A stretch of 64,000 nt of DNA from Brevibacillus sp. (GCA_017656235.1 JACDOF010000001.1:124001-188000); one strand, 5' to 3'; positions 51,153 through 60,529 are shown, numbered from the stretch's first letter. Made by a program: numbers and translations. Notes: generated by a model from the letters alone, not told the origin.

Positions 51153-52106
51153 ATGAGAGTTGTAGTTGTTGGGGGAGGTGCAGTGGGGTTGTTGATGGCC
51201 GGCCGCCTGGCGCGTGCTGGCCTTCCGCTGACGCTGGTCACACGTGAGCCGGCACAGGCGGATGCGCTGCGGGCGGATGGGTTGAAATTGCAAACACTGG
51301 ACGGACATACGGAGCTGATTAGAATAGAAGCGGTACCGTTTTCCAGTAGATTTCCGGAGGCTGACGTGTATATGTTGGCTGTCAAACAGCCAGCCCTGCC
51401 TCAGCTATTGCCAGCCCTTTCCTCCATCTCCTCCTCGTCTCGTGTGATCGCGATGCAAAACGGCATGGGACATGAGGAACTTCTTTCGTCCGCACTGGAA
51501 ACCGACCAACTTTACTTTGCCGTAAGTACGGAGGGAGCATGTCGGCACAACCCCCTGCACGTGGAGCATACCGGGAAGGGGCAGATGCGGTTAGGACCGC
51601 TGGACAGGCAGGGTGAGCCTGACCCGCTGCTCCGTCGTCTGATACACTCGGCCGGGGCGGCGGGGATCCGTATTTGTTACGAACAGTGCATGCGCCCGGT
51701 GATGTGGCGCAAATTGGTGGCAAATGCACTGATCAATCCGCTTACTGCTCTGCATGAGATACCAAACGGAGCCCTGGTTGAACAGCCATACCTCCTGGAG
51801 ATGATGCGGCAGTTGTTTGATGAGGCGGTACGGGTCGCCCGAGCCGAAGGGGTGAAAATCGGCCCTGTCGATTGGGAGGATATTTTGACAATTTGCCGAA
51901 ATACTTCCCGTAACCATTCATCCATGCTGCAGGATTTGCGTAACGGGAGGCAGACCGAGATTGAGGCGATAACCGGTTTTCTGATCAAAACAGGACAACA
52001 GTACAGAATCGCCATGCCCGCACACGAGACACTCTATCGGTCCGTTCTTCTGAAAACCAATCTCAGACAGGCGAGGAGAGGGGCATTTCATGACCATTCT
52101 GGCTAA
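51153..52106 (+). CDS. panE: 2-dehydropantoate 2-reductase (YlbQ-like)
   Basis: The 317-residue NADP-dependent enzyme starts with the Rossmann motif VVVGGGAVGLLMAGRLARAG, has VKQPALPQLLPAL and IAMQNGMGHEE, and the catalytic Lys in MWRKLVANALINPLTAL. It makes pantoate for coenzyme A. The name ylbQ would follow the B. subtilis order (ylbP-ylbQ), although the carboxylase and opuA operons are inserted here. The ATG at 51153 follows GGGGG. It overlaps the next gene by 17 bp. Confidence 0.85.
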   Translation: MRVVVVGGGAVGLLMAGRLARAGLPLTLVTREPAQADALRADGLKLQTLDGHTELIRIEAVPFSSRFPEADVYMLAVKQPALPQLLPALSSISSSSRVIAMQNGMGHEELLSSALETDQLYFAVSTEGACRHNPLHVEHTGKGQMRLGPLDRQGEPDPLLRRLIHSAGAAGIRICYEQCMRPVMWRKLVANALINPLTALHEIPNGALVEQPYLLEMMRQLFDEAVRVARAEGVKIGPVDWEDILTICRNTSRNHSSMLQDLRNGRQTEIEAITGFLIKTGQQYRIAMPAHETLYRSVLLKTNLRQARRGAFHDHSG

Positions 52107-52476
52107 TCTGTGGGGACTGATAATCGTCTTGCCTTTTGTCGGTTTTGCACTGGTGTACACCGTTTTGCGTCTGTGGACCAAAGATCGACGCCGGTCCCTG
52201 CAATGGGCTGTCAACATCAGCAATATTTTCCTGATCGAAGCCGTGGTCGTTTACCACGGCGCGATTTGGCCCGACGCCTGGTCAGCTTGGTGGTGGATTA
52301 TCCTTCTGTTTCTTTTGATCGCTTCTCTCTTGGGATGGCTGCAGCTTCGGCTGCGCGGCAAACTTTCCCTTGTCAAGATCGGTTTTTCCACGTGGAGGCT
52401 CTCTTTTGTCATCTTGTGTCTTGCCTATTTTCTGTTGTTGACGACCGGGATTTTGCAGGAGATGCAGAATGGATGA
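52090..52476 (+). CDS. DUF3397 membrane protein
   Basis: The 128-residue protein has four hydrophobic segments (LWGLIIVLPFVGFALVYTVL; NIFLIEAVVVYHGAIW; WWIILLFLLIASLLGW; LSFVILCLAYFLLLTTG), as in DUF3397 family proteins of Bacilli. Function is unknown. GAGGAG precedes the ATG at 52090, which lies inside the end of panE, so the two are co-translated. Confidence 0.7.
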   Translation: MTILANLWGLIIVLPFVGFALVYTVLRLWTKDRRRSLQWAVNISNIFLIEAVVVYHGAIWPDAWSAWWWIILLFLLIASLLGWLQLRLRGKLSLVKIGFSTWRLSFVILCLAYFLLLTTGILQEMQNG

Positions 52477-52548
52477 AGTTTTGTTCCGGCGTTCGGAAGC
52501 GTTGGCTTTGTTCAACAGCCAATACATATAGAGAAAGAAGGTGAAGAC

Positions 52549-53106
52549 ATGCGGCTGCCTATTGAAACAATCGGTCAAAAAATTCGTACAATCCGCAAAG
52601 AGAAAGGGTATACACTGGAAATCCTCGCTGTCAAGACCGGGCTCAGCAAGGGGCTGCTCAGTCAGGTGGAGCGCGGGATTTCCCAGCCGTCGCTCGATTC
52701 TCTGTGGAAGATAACCCGGGCACTGGAAGCTTCTTTTGTCCACTTTTTTGAAGATATCGATCAGAAACACGTTCATCTGATCCGCAAGGAAGAAAGGCGG
52801 AAACTGTTGTTTCCCCATTCGAGCGGAATCTACTCTTTGCTGGCTACCGGTGGAAAAGCGAAGCTGGGGATGATGGAAGTGCGGCTCATGCCGGGGGATC
52901 AGGCACGGGATCAGTTTGTGCAGGCAGAAGGGGAAGAATGCCTGTTTGTGACGAAGGGGACGGTCAAGGTGTACGTGAGCGACGAAGTGTTTGAGCTTGA
53001 GCCAGGGGACAGCTTGTACTTTGACAGTTTTCAGCCGCATCTCGTCGCCAACGAAGGAGAAGAAGAGGCTGTTATTTTGTGGGCGCTTACTCCTCCACAG
53101 TTTTAA
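52549..53106 (+). CDS. XRE-family regulator with cupin sensor domain
   Basis: The 185-residue protein has an N-terminal helix-turn-helix (IGQKIRTIRKEKGYTLEILAVKTGLSKGLLSQVERGISQPSLDSLWKI) and a C-terminal cupin (MPGDQARDQFVQAEGEECLFVTKGTVKVYV, then LEPGDSLYFDSFQPH). The cupin His is seen in FQPH. Such regulators sense small molecules such as polyamines or amino acid derivatives. The gene lies between the DUF3397 gene and bshC; its targets are unknown. GAAGGTG precedes the ATG. Confidence 0.78.
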   Translation: MRLPIETIGQKIRTIRKEKGYTLEILAVKTGLSKGLLSQVERGISQPSLDSLWKITRALEASFVHFFEDIDQKHVHLIRKEERRKLLFPHSSGIYSLLATGGKAKLGMMEVRLMPGDQARDQFVQAEGEECLFVTKGTVKVYVSDEVFELEPGDSLYFDSFQPHLVANEGEEEAVILWALTPPQF

Positions 53107-53236
53107 CATGATTCTGCCCTGACGCTGGCATTACCTGGATATGCAGAACAGCCACTTTACAGCCGGTTGTTCTGTTTTTCGTTTGCCGACAGCATGCTAT
53201 AATGCTGAAAGGTGACGAAGAAAGAAGGAACTGACG

Positions 53237-54862
53237 ATGAAGATCGAAAACATCTTGCTGCCTGTAGCCAATCGATTGACGGACGATTATCTCGCGGGTG
53301 ATCCCCAGGTGATGCGGCTGTTTACCTACCAACCTTTCCAGCCTTCGTCGTACCGGAAGCGGTTAGCCTGGTTGAAAGAGCGGAACTATCCACAGCGCGA
53401 ACAATTGGCAGAGGGACTTCTGGAATACAACCGCAGGATCGGCAATGCTCCTGCTGCGCTGGAGGCAATTGAGAAGTTGCGGGAAACCCATACATACGTG
53501 GTTGTCGGAGGGCAGCAGCCTGGCGTCTTGACTGGTCCCCTCTACACCGTCCACAAGGCCGTCAGCCTGATTCAGACGGCGCGCCGCCTGACCGCCGAAT
53601 TGGGATGCGAGGTCGTACCGGTGTTTTGGATTGCCGGCGAAGACCACGACCTGGACGAAATGAATCACCTCTACATACCGATTGATGAGACGCGGATGAA
53701 AAAGCAAAAACTGGATTTGCCCGCTCAAGGGCGCGTGTCGGCAAGCATGCTCCAGGTAGACCGGGATGCGATGCATCGCTTTGCTGCCGCTTTCTTTGCA
53801 GAGCATGCGGAGACAACTCATACGGCTGAGCTGCGTCGCTGGGTCAGCGAAGCCGCAGAGATGTCGACGACTTTGGCTGACTGGTTTGCGCGCCTGATGG
53901 CCCGCCTGTTTGGGCGGCATGGTTTGATCCTGCTTGAATCTTCCCTGCCGTTCGTGCGAAAGCTGGAGCAGCCCGTGTTTCGCGATGTGCTGCTGCACAA
54001 CAGACGTATCGGTGAGCTGCTGCGCAGGGCGGAAGAGGAGATCAACCGCCTTGGTTATCCGTCACAGCTTGAGCTTGCCTCCGATCAGGCCCATCTTTTC
54101 CTCTACGACGGTGGGGAGCGGCAGCTGCTGCGGACCCATGACGGATATTTTACGACGAAAGACGGCGGCCGCCGGTACAGCCTGGACGATCTGCTGATGC
54201 TGCTTGAGGCTGACCCCGAGCGGTTTAGTGCCAATGTGGTGACGCGCCCATTAATGCAGGAACACCTGCTGCCCACGTTGGCGTTTGTCGGCGGACCCAG
54301 TGAGATCGCCTATTGGGCCTTCTACAAGGCGTACTTTGCCCATTTTGGCGTACAGATGCCCGTGGTGCAGCCGCGGTTTTCCCTTACCTTTCTGGACGGC
54401 GCGGCGGCTCGCTTGCTGGAAGGGTTTGGGCTGCGGGCGGAAGAGGCCCTGCGTGATTTCAAGGGATGGAAGGAGTCGTGGTTCAACAGCCTGCCGCCTT
54501 CTGGGATCAGCGAACGTTTTGAGCGGGTGCGTCAGTCCATTCGACAGCTCTATCAACCGCTGGTGGATGAAGTGAGTCAGCTCGACCGCGGTCTCAGCAG
54601 GCTCGCGAACAAAAATCTGCGAATCCTGCTTGATCAGGTTACGTTTCTCAAGCAGCGGACAGAGCGCAGCATCCTCGCCAGACATCAAACGTCGCTCAAG
54701 CGTATCGAGCGCATTGAGACGGTGCTGCTGCCGTTAGGCGCTCTGCAGGAGAGAACCTACAACATCTTTAGCTTTCTCAACAAGCATGGCAGCGACCTGA
54801 TCGATCGACTGCTGGAGGTGGAACTACCGTTTGATGCAGGACACAAGGTGGTCTACCTGTGA
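53237..54862 (+). CDS. bshC: Putative cysteine ligase BshC (bacillithiol synthesis)
   Basis: At 541 residues it is full length. It has the BshC marks VVGGQQPGVLTGPLYTVHKAVSLI near residues 85-110 and FWIAGEDHDLDEMNHLY at about 130-146, where the HxGH-like sites of the nucleotidyl transferase fold appear. A long coiled coil follows from about 430. It adds cysteine to glucosamine-malate in the last step of bacillithiol synthesis. The bshC-mraZ order is that of B. subtilis (yllA-yllB), but six kb of other genes are inserted here. Confidence 0.9.
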   Translation: MKIENILLPVANRLTDDYLAGDPQVMRLFTYQPFQPSSYRKRLAWLKERNYPQREQLAEGLLEYNRRIGNAPAALEAIEKLRETHTYVVVGGQQPGVLTGPLYTVHKAVSLIQTARRLTAELGCEVVPVFWIAGEDHDLDEMNHLYIPIDETRMKKQKLDLPAQGRVSASMLQVDRDAMHRFAAAFFAEHAETTHTAELRRWVSEAAEMSTTLADWFARLMARLFGRHGLILLESSLPFVRKLEQPVFRDVLLHNRRIGELLRRAEEEINRLGYPSQLELASDQAHLFLYDGGERQLLRTHDGYFTTKDGGRRYSLDDLLMLLEADPERFSANVVTRPLMQEHLLPTLAFVGGPSEIAYWAFYKAYFAHFGVQMPVVQPRFSLTFLDGAAARLLEGFGLRAEEALRDFKGWKESWFNSLPPSGISERFERVRQSIRQLYQPLVDEVSQLDRGLSRLANKNLRILLDQVTFLKQRTERSILARHQTSLKRIERIETVLLPLGALQERTYNIFSFLNKHGSDLIDRLLEVELPFDAGHKVVYL

Positions 54863-55276
54863 TCGGCAACCTGTTACAACTCTGCTCACTTGGGACGCAG
54901 CAGTTCCGGGGAGGGGAGGAAGGCGACATCTGGAAAAAAGAAGCATCCCGTACTCGATGAAGAGTGCCCGGGATGCTTCTATCTTTTCATTATAGGTATG
55001 ATTACCTACATGCTCTGTATCCTTCAATGCGCATACAGCTCTCAGCCCTTCTAGATTTGGTTCCATTCTTTCCAAGTCTTCTCTTGAGCCACCATACACT
55101 TCTATTGTTGAGTCAGACTTATCGTCCTGCCCTGTGGTATCAATACCTGCTTCTTCCCACTCGTCTCTTGCATGATCGACATAGCTGTCAAAATCATCTG
55201 GAGGAACATCGGAAAGCTGTATGAGGGAAACCTCACGTATAGTTTGATAAGGGGGAACGCGACCCAAAGGTCGCAC
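54824..55276 (-). CDS. Possible degenerate gene; reading frame without a natural end
   Basis: A frame of 150 codons runs on the minus strand. Residues about 20-105 (VPPDDFDSYVDHARDEWEEAG, then DLERMEPNLEGLRAVC, then GNHTYNEKIEA) look like real protein, but I know no family. The rest runs through a strong terminator hairpin (54939-54980) and into bshC in antisense. A +1 shift near 54990 would give a stop just before the hairpin, which suggests a frameshift at the end. The region is visibly more AT-rich than its neighbours. Confidence 0.3.
   Translation of the reverse strand: MRPLGRVPPYQTIREVSLIQLSDVPPDDFDSYVDHARDEWEEAGIDTTGQDDKSDSTIEVYGGSREDLERMEPNLEGLRAVCALKDTEHVGNHTYNEKIEASRALFIEYGMLLFSRCRLPPLPGTAASQVSRVVTGCRSQVDHLVSCIKR
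54933..54980 (-). terminator. Strong terminator on the minus strand
   Basis: AGAAGCATCCCG pairs perfectly with CGGGATGCTTCT (54969-54980), 12 bp with an 18-nt loop. On the minus strand it is followed by six T residues. It also lies just downstream of bshC on the plus strand, where it is followed by ATCTTTTC. Confidence 0.7.
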
Positions 55277-55334
55277 GATTCAGTTCCTACTCTACCTTGA
55301 TTGCCAGTCAAGGTGGATGAAGACAGGAACAAGC

Positions 55335-56627
55335 TCATGAAACGCGACAGCGCGCACGTGAGACACGCTGTCTGAAAAAAGCGAGCAGGATGACGATGAC
55401 CAGAGGATACAGGGCTGCCCACCCGAGAAATGGGTAGATGGACAGGGTGACAACGAGCGAGATCCAGGCTGCCCATCTTCCTGCTTTGTGATCTGAGAGC
55501 AGGCGTATTCCGGCAAAACAGCCGCCAATATAGGTGGCAAAGAACGTGGCATTGGGTAATTGGATCAACTGGGCCAGGGTAATGGTGTCTGTCATCAGGA
55601 CCCCGATAACCAGAGCAAAACAAGCGGCGAGAAAGGCGAGTCCTCCGACCGGTGTACCGTACTTCCGATGCAGTCGGCCAAACCATGTCGGGGCAAAACC
55701 AGCCTGTGCCAATGCGTAAGCCGTACGGGCAGCGGCACTGACGTAGGAGTTGGTCGACGCAATACAGATAAACAGTGCTGCTCCGGCGGCTGACCATCCC
55801 CCCACCGGTCCGAAAGAGAGCTGAATCATGATGCTGAGTGATGCTTCTGACATTCCACTGCCATAGCTGCCTGTTGCGACCGTCATAAAGGCGACGGCGA
55901 AGTAGAGTAAGGCGATGATGCCGGCACTCCACAATACACCGCGGATCGCGTTTCGTTCCGGATTGACGAATTCCGCCGAAAGATGGGTGACCGCTTCCCA
56001 ACCGATAAAACACCAGAACAACAAGCCGGCTGCTTTCACCACGCCAAGCCAGCCGTGCGGCAGAAACGGCGTAAAGTGGTCGGAGGAGACATTCGGCATG
56101 GCCGCAGCTACGGCCAGCAGGATAATCACCAGGATCATCGAGACGACCAGGGTCTGAACGCGGCCGGCGACCCGCAGTCCGTACAAATTCATCATAAGCA
56201 CGGCGAGCAAAAGCAGGGCGGCCAGCGCGTATGCGTGCATGTTGCCGATGCCGAGCAGACCAGCCAGATACGTTGTGCCCGTAACCGCTACAATCGGTGC
56301 ACCCAACGGCACGGAAAGAAGAAAGAACCATCCTACCAGATTGGCGAGCCAATCACCGTAGGCCAGTCGGACAAAGTGCGAGACTCCCCCGGCGTGAGGA
56401 TAACGGGCAGCCAACAGCCCCATGGTGACGCCCATGGGCAGAACGAGAAGAGACATTCCAGCCCAGGCGATGACAGAAGCAGGACCGGCGATCTCGGCGG
56501 AAAGACCGGGGATCAACAAGATGCCTGAACCAAGCACGGCTCCGATGTAGAGGGCGATGATTTGTGGCAGGGAGAGTATCCCTTTTCCGACAGGTTTAGA
56601 GACAGTTTTAGAGGTCAGATCAGCCAT
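55335..56627 (-). CDS. APC-family amino acid permease
   Basis: The 430-residue protein has about 12 hydrophobic segments. The first carries the APC pattern LPQIIALYIGAVLGSGILLIPGLSA, and the sixth GLLFWCFIGWEAVTHLSAEFVNPERN. It is closest in style to YjeH/YcaM-type exporters or uptake carriers; the substrate is not clear. The ATG at 56627 follows AAAGGAG. It is divergent from the LysR gene, which may control it. Confidence 0.82.
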   Translation of the reverse strand: MADLTSKTVSKPVGKGILSLPQIIALYIGAVLGSGILLIPGLSAEIAGPASVIAWAGMSLLVLPMGVTMGLLAARYPHAGGVSHFVRLAYGDWLANLVGWFFLLSVPLGAPIVAVTGTTYLAGLLGIGNMHAYALAALLLLAVLMMNLYGLRVAGRVQTLVVSMILVIILLAVAAAMPNVSSDHFTPFLPHGWLGVVKAAGLLFWCFIGWEAVTHLSAEFVNPERNAIRGVLWSAGIIALLYFAVAFMTVATGSYGSGMSEASLSIMIQLSFGPVGGWSAAGAALFICIASTNSYVSAAARTAYALAQAGFAPTWFGRLHRKYGTPVGGLAFLAACFALVIGVLMTDTITLAQLIQLPNATFFATYIGGCFAGIRLLSDHKAGRWAAWISLVVTLSIYPFLGWAALYPLVIVILLAFFRQRVSRARCRVS

Positions 56628-56683
56628 CGTTTTTCTCCTTTGCGAATCTGTGTGACCAAAGTGTAGCATAGACACTGTCATCA

Positions 56684-56704
56684 TAAATAACTATAATTAT
56701 TGAT
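56684..56704. promoter_or_regulatory. AT-rich inverted repeat, possible LysR operator
   Basis: ATAAATAA, a six-base gap and TTATTGAT form an interrupted inverted repeat of the T-N11-A type between the divergent permease and LysR genes. Confidence 0.4.
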
Positions 56705-56743
56705 TAACACGATCGGAATTACCGATGGAAAGGAAGGAGAGGA

Positions 56744-57676
56744 ATGGATACCCAGCTTCTGTTAACATTTCGTGAAGTGGCAAAATGGCAGAATTTTACC
56801 AAGGCCGCTGCCGCTTTGGGCTACGCGCAATCGAGTGTCACAGCACAGATCCAAAACCTGGAGAACATCTTTCGCGTCGTCTTGTTTGAGCGGTGGGGGA
56901 GGAAAATCAGACTCACCCCGGAAGGGGAACATCTGCTGCGATACGCCGAGCAGGTGTTGGCGCTTTTGGAAGAGGCCAAGGCCAGATTGGCCGACAGTGC
57001 CCATGTGCCGGCGACAATCACCATGGGTACCGTAGAATCGCTGGCGGCCTTTTATCTGCCCCCGTATGTCCAGCGGTTTCGCCGCGCCTATCCCGAGATC
57101 AAACTGCTGCTTCGTCCGGGGATCTGCAGTGATCTGCGCCAAGGAGTAAAAGAAGGAAGTTACGATTTTGCGATTATTCTGGACGAACTGCAGAAACATC
57201 CCGATTTGGAGGTCATTCCGCTGAAAGAAGAGGAACTGGTGCTGATCAGCTCTTGTGATCATCGCTTGGCATCTGCCAAACAGGTGCAGCCGGAGGACTT
57301 GGCTGAAGAGACGCTGATCGTGACCGAGGCCGGCTGCAGTTACCGGGCGATGCTGGAAGCCGTGCTTCGCAATGCTGGTGTCGTGCCGGAAACTTCGCTG
57401 GAATTCGGCAGTCTGGAGGCGATCAAACAGTGTGTTGCTCATGGAATGGGGGTAGCCCTTGTCCCCCGCATTTGCGCGGCAGACGAAGTGAGCAGGGGAG
57501 AACTGCGAGAACTGCCATTTTCCCACGCGGATATTCGGGTGTGGCGGCAGTTGGTCTACCATAAAAAGAAGTGGATTCCGCGCGCGATGCACCACTTTTT
57601 CGAACTGCTTATGGCGGATGCCGACGAAACACTGACGGCCTCGCATAGAAGCGGCAAACTGCTACAAAATAGGTGA
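56744..57676 (+). CDS. LysR-family transcription regulator
   Basis: The 310-residue protein has the LysR helix-turn-helix at residues 3-62 (LLLTFREVAKWQNFTKAAAALGYAQSSVTAQIQNLENIFRVVLFERWGR) and a periplasmic-binding-like effector domain (GTVESLAAFYLPPYVQRFRRAYPEIKL; GSYDFAIIL). It lies between a divergent APC permease and ahcY, 61 bp upstream of the latter. Its effector may therefore be an amino acid or a methionine-cycle metabolite; this is inference. AAAGGAAGGAGAGG precedes the ATG. Confidence 0.85.
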   Translation: MDTQLLLTFREVAKWQNFTKAAAALGYAQSSVTAQIQNLENIFRVVLFERWGRKIRLTPEGEHLLRYAEQVLALLEEAKARLADSAHVPATITMGTVESLAAFYLPPYVQRFRRAYPEIKLLLRPGICSDLRQGVKEGSYDFAIILDELQKHPDLEVIPLKEEELVLISSCDHRLASAKQVQPEDLAEETLIVTEAGCSYRAMLEAVLRNAGVVPETSLEFGSLEAIKQCVAHGMGVALVPRICAADEVSRGELRELPFSHADIRVWRQLVYHKKKWIPRAMHHFFELLMADADETLTASHRSGKLLQNR

Positions 57677-57737
57677 AGCAGAAGTGAGCATGTGTTAAGA
57701 TATGGGTTGTAGCCTGTAAACAAAGGAGGAAAATCTC

Positions 57738-58997
57738 GTGAATGCAGCGGCGGAAAGCAGCATTAAAGATATTGGACTCGCTCATAACGGTCATTTGAAA
57801 ATTGATTGGGTCAAGGAGCACATGCCGGTGCTCAATCGGATTCGCCAACGCTTCGAGAAAGAACAGCCGTTTGCCGGGCTGAAAGTAGCCATCTCGCTGC
57901 ATCTGGAAGCGAAGACGGCCTATCTGGCCAAAGTTATTCAAGCTGGCGGTGCGGAAGTGACGATTACGGGCTCCAACCCGCTGTCGACGCAGGACGATGT
58001 CTGCGCGGCCCTGGTGGAAGACGGCATCCGCGTCTTTGCCAGGTACAACCCGTCTCCCGAGGAGTACAAGCAGCACCTGATCCAGACCTTGGAGACAAAG
58101 CCTGATCTGATCATTGACGACGGGGGCGACCTGGTTACGATCTTGCATAGCGAACGGCGCGATTTGCTGGCACAGGTACGCGGCGGTGCGGAAGAGACAA
58201 CCACCGGGATCCTGCGCCTGAAAGCGCTGGAGAAAGAAGGAAAACTGGAGTTTCCGATGGTGGCCGTCAATGACGCCTTTTGCAAATACCTGTTCGACAA
58301 CCGTTACGGAACAGGTCAATCGGTTTGGGACGGCATCAACCGCACAACCAACCTGGTCGTGGCCGGCAAAACCGTTGTCGTCACCGGTTACGGTTGGTGC
58401 GGCAAAGGAGTGGCGATGCGGGCCAAGGGGCTTGGCGCCAAGGTAATCGTCACCGAGGTGGACGCAATCAAGGCTGTGGAAGCGTACATGGACGGCTTTG
58501 AGGTCATGCCGATGAGGGAAGCGGCCAAACACGGGGATTACTTCGTCACCGTGACCGGCAACCGCGACGTCATCACGAAAGAACACTTTGAAGTGATGAA
58601 AGATGGCGCCATCCTGTCAAATGCCGGACACTTCGATGTCGAAGTGAACAAGGTGGAACTGGAAGCTCTCTCGACAGGAAAGCGTGTGGTTCGCAAAGAC
58701 ATCGAAGAATTCCAGATGAAGGACGGTCGCAAAATCTACCTGCTTGCCGAAGGGCGGCTGGTCAACCTCGCCGCGGGGGACGGCCATCCGGCAGAAATTA
58801 TGGACATGACCTTTGCCCTGCAGGCGGTGGCACTGGAGTATGTCAACAAGAACTACCAGCAGATCGGCAAAAAGGTGCTGAACGTACCGTACGAGCTGGA
58901 CGAGTCCGTGGCTCGTTACAAGCTGGAAGCACTTGGCATACAAATCGACAAACTGACGCCGGCGCAAAAAGAGTACCTGGAAAGCTGGGTCGAATAA
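57738..58997 (+). CDS. ahcY: S-adenosylhomocysteine hydrolase
   Basis: The 419-residue enzyme has ISLHLEAKTAYLAK, the catalytic region IDDGGDLVTIL, GGAEETTTGILRL, AVNDAFCKYLFDNRYGTGQS, the NAD-binding VVVTGYGWCGKGVAMRAKGLGAKVIVTE and SNAGHFDVEVN. It lacks the insertion of the eukaryotic type and is nearest to the Thermotoga/archaeal class. It splits SAH into homocysteine and adenosine. Most Bacillus use Pfs/LuxS instead, so this is a notable choice. The start is GTG at 57738 after AAGGAGG. A LysR gene precedes it. Confidence 0.88.
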   Translation: MNAAAESSIKDIGLAHNGHLKIDWVKEHMPVLNRIRQRFEKEQPFAGLKVAISLHLEAKTAYLAKVIQAGGAEVTITGSNPLSTQDDVCAALVEDGIRVFARYNPSPEEYKQHLIQTLETKPDLIIDDGGDLVTILHSERRDLLAQVRGGAEETTTGILRLKALEKEGKLEFPMVAVNDAFCKYLFDNRYGTGQSVWDGINRTTNLVVAGKTVVVTGYGWCGKGVAMRAKGLGAKVIVTEVDAIKAVEAYMDGFEVMPMREAAKHGDYFVTVTGNRDVITKEHFEVMKDGAILSNAGHFDVEVNKVELEALSTGKRVVRKDIEEFQMKDGRKIYLLAEGRLVNLAAGDGHPAEIMDMTFALQAVALEYVNKNYQQIGKKVLNVPYELDESVARYKLEALGIQIDKLTPAQKEYLESWVE

Positions 58998-59035
58998 TCA
59001 CCAAAAGGGATGCCGGATAACCGGGAAAGATGCGG

Positions 59036-59070
59036 AAAAAATCCTGCTTAAAAAAGCAGGATTTTTTTTT
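59036..59070 (+). terminator. Rho-independent terminator of ahcY
   Basis: AATCCTGCTT pairs with AAGCAGGATT and is followed by a ten-base T-run. The end of the T-run touches the -10 of the mraZ promoter. Confidence 0.75.
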
Positions 59071-59138
59071 ATAATAGCAAATAGGAGTTTATGTGGGGAA
59101 AAGTGGGGGAAAGTGGAGAATAGCGGAGGGAAAGTGGG
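59070..59138 (+). promoter_or_regulatory. mraZ promoter -10 and MraZ-binding repeats
   Basis: TATAAT lies at 59070-59075. Downstream are five short repeats GTGGG (59093), GTGGG (59103), GTGGA (59113), GCGGA (59123) and GTGGG (59134), with exact 10-bp steps between the first four. MraZ binds such repeats ahead of its own gene and represses the dcw operon, so self-control is likely. Confidence 0.7.
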
Positions 59139-59147
59139 GGAAGCGGC

Positions 59148-59579
59148 ATGTTCATGGGTGAATATCAGCACAGCATCGATGACAAGGGCCGTTTGACAAT
59201 CCCTGCGAAGTTCCGCGATGGTCTCGGCTCTTCCTTCGTGATGACCCGCGGCTTGGACAAGTGTTTGTTTATCTATCCGATGAGTGAGTGGAAAGTGATT
59301 GAGGAAAAGCTGAAGAGCCTCCCTTTTACCAAGGCTGACGCGCGTGCGTTTACCCGCTTCTTCTTTTCCGGTGCCACGGAATGTGAATGGGACAAGCAGG
59401 GAAGGGTAAACATACCGCCTAATTTGCGGGAGCACGCCCAGTTGGCCAAGGACTGTGTGGTCATAGGTGTCTCCAGCCGCGTTGAAGTCTGGAGCAAAGA
59501 GTTGTGGGAACAATATTGTGCTGAATCGGAAAGTTCCTTTGGCGAGATTGCCGAAAAGCTGGTCGATTTTGACTTGTAA
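59148..59579 (+). CDS. mraZ: Transcription regulator MraZ
   Basis: The 143-residue protein has two SpoVT/AbrB-like halves: [24 protein letters not shown] at the start and [20 protein letters not shown] in the second half, each with the DxxGR core. It is the first gene of the division and cell-wall cluster, and its upstream repeats point to self-repression. ATG 59148 (MFMGEY) is the usual family start. Confidence 0.95.
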   Translation: MFMGEYQHSIDDKGRLTIPAKFRDGLGSSFVMTRGLDKCLFIYPMSEWKVIEEKLKSLPFTKADARAFTRFFFSGATECEWDKQGRVNIPPNLREHAQLAKDCVVIGVSSRVEVWSKELWEQYCAESESSFGEIAEKLVDFDL

Positions 59580-59596
59580 TCAGGAGGTTCCGGCGA

Positions 59597-60529
59597 TTGT
59601 TTCATCATGTCACGGTTTTAAAACAAGAAGCGGTCGATGCGCTGGCGATTCGACCGGACGGCGTTTACGTCGACTGTACACTTGGCGGTGCCGGGCACAG
59701 CAGCCTGATTGCCTCCCGGTTGGGAGAGGCAGGGCGCTTGATCGCCATTGATCAGGATGATTTTGCACTGGAAAACGCCCGCCGGCGCTTGGCCGAATAC
59801 GGGCAGAAAGTGAAACTGATTAAGAGCAACTTTCGCCGGCTGCGAGACGTTCTGCGCGAAGAGGGGCTGGAACAGGTCGACGGCGTGCTGTACGATCTGG
59901 GAGTCTCCTCGCCGCAGTTGGATGAAGCCGAGCGCGGCTTCAGCTATAATGCCGACGCGCCGCTGGACATGCGGATGGACCGGGAATCGGAACTTAGTGC
60001 CTACGACATTGTAAACGAGTGGGACGAAGCGGAGCTGGCCAAACTGATTTGGGAGTATGGAGAAGAAAAATTTTCCCGGAGAATTGCCCGGCAGATTGCC
60101 ATGCACCGCAAACAGGCAGCGATCGAGACGACCGGACAGCTTGTCGAGATTATCAAAGAGGCAATTCCGGCGGCCGCTCGTCGCAGCGGGCCGCATCCGG
60201 CCAAGCGGACGTTCCAGGCACTGCGGATTGCGGTCAATGACGAGTTGGGCGCGTTTCAGGAGAGCTTGCAGCAGGCCATTCAGCTGCTTGCATCGAGGGG
60301 GCGTGTCTGCGTGATTACCTTTCATTCGCTGGAGGATCGCATCTGCAAGCAGACCTTTCAGGAATATGCGAGAGGCTGTACCTGCCCCCCATCGTTTCCG
60401 CAGTGTGTCTGCGGTAGCCAACCGCTCTTGCAGATCGTTACCCGCAAGCCAGTCTCCCCTTCGGAGAGGGAGTTGAATGAAAATCCCCGCGCCAGATCGG
60501 CAAAGCTGCGCGTGGCCGAAAAGCTGTAA
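59597..60529 (+). CDS. rsmH: 16S rRNA (cytosine(1402)-N(4))-methyltransferase
   Basis: The 310-residue enzyme has the SAM motif [19 protein letters not shown], the [21 protein letters not shown] segment and [20 protein letters not shown], as in RsmH/MraW. It methylates C1402 in the ribosomal P site. It starts with TTG at 59597, fixed by AGGAGG nine bases upstream, and follows mraZ within 17 bp. Confidence 0.95.
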   Translation: MFHHVTVLKQEAVDALAIRPDGVYVDCTLGGAGHSSLIASRLGEAGRLIAIDQDDFALENARRRLAEYGQKVKLIKSNFRRLRDVLREEGLEQVDGVLYDLGVSSPQLDEAERGFSYNADAPLDMRMDRESELSAYDIVNEWDEAELAKLIWEYGEEKFSRRIARQIAMHRKQAAIETTGQLVEIIKEAIPAAARRSGPHPAKRTFQALRIAVNDELGAFQESLQQAIQLLASRGRVCVITFHSLEDRICKQTFQEYARGCTCPPSFPQCVCGSQPLLQIVTRKPVSPSERELNENPRARSAKLRVAEKL

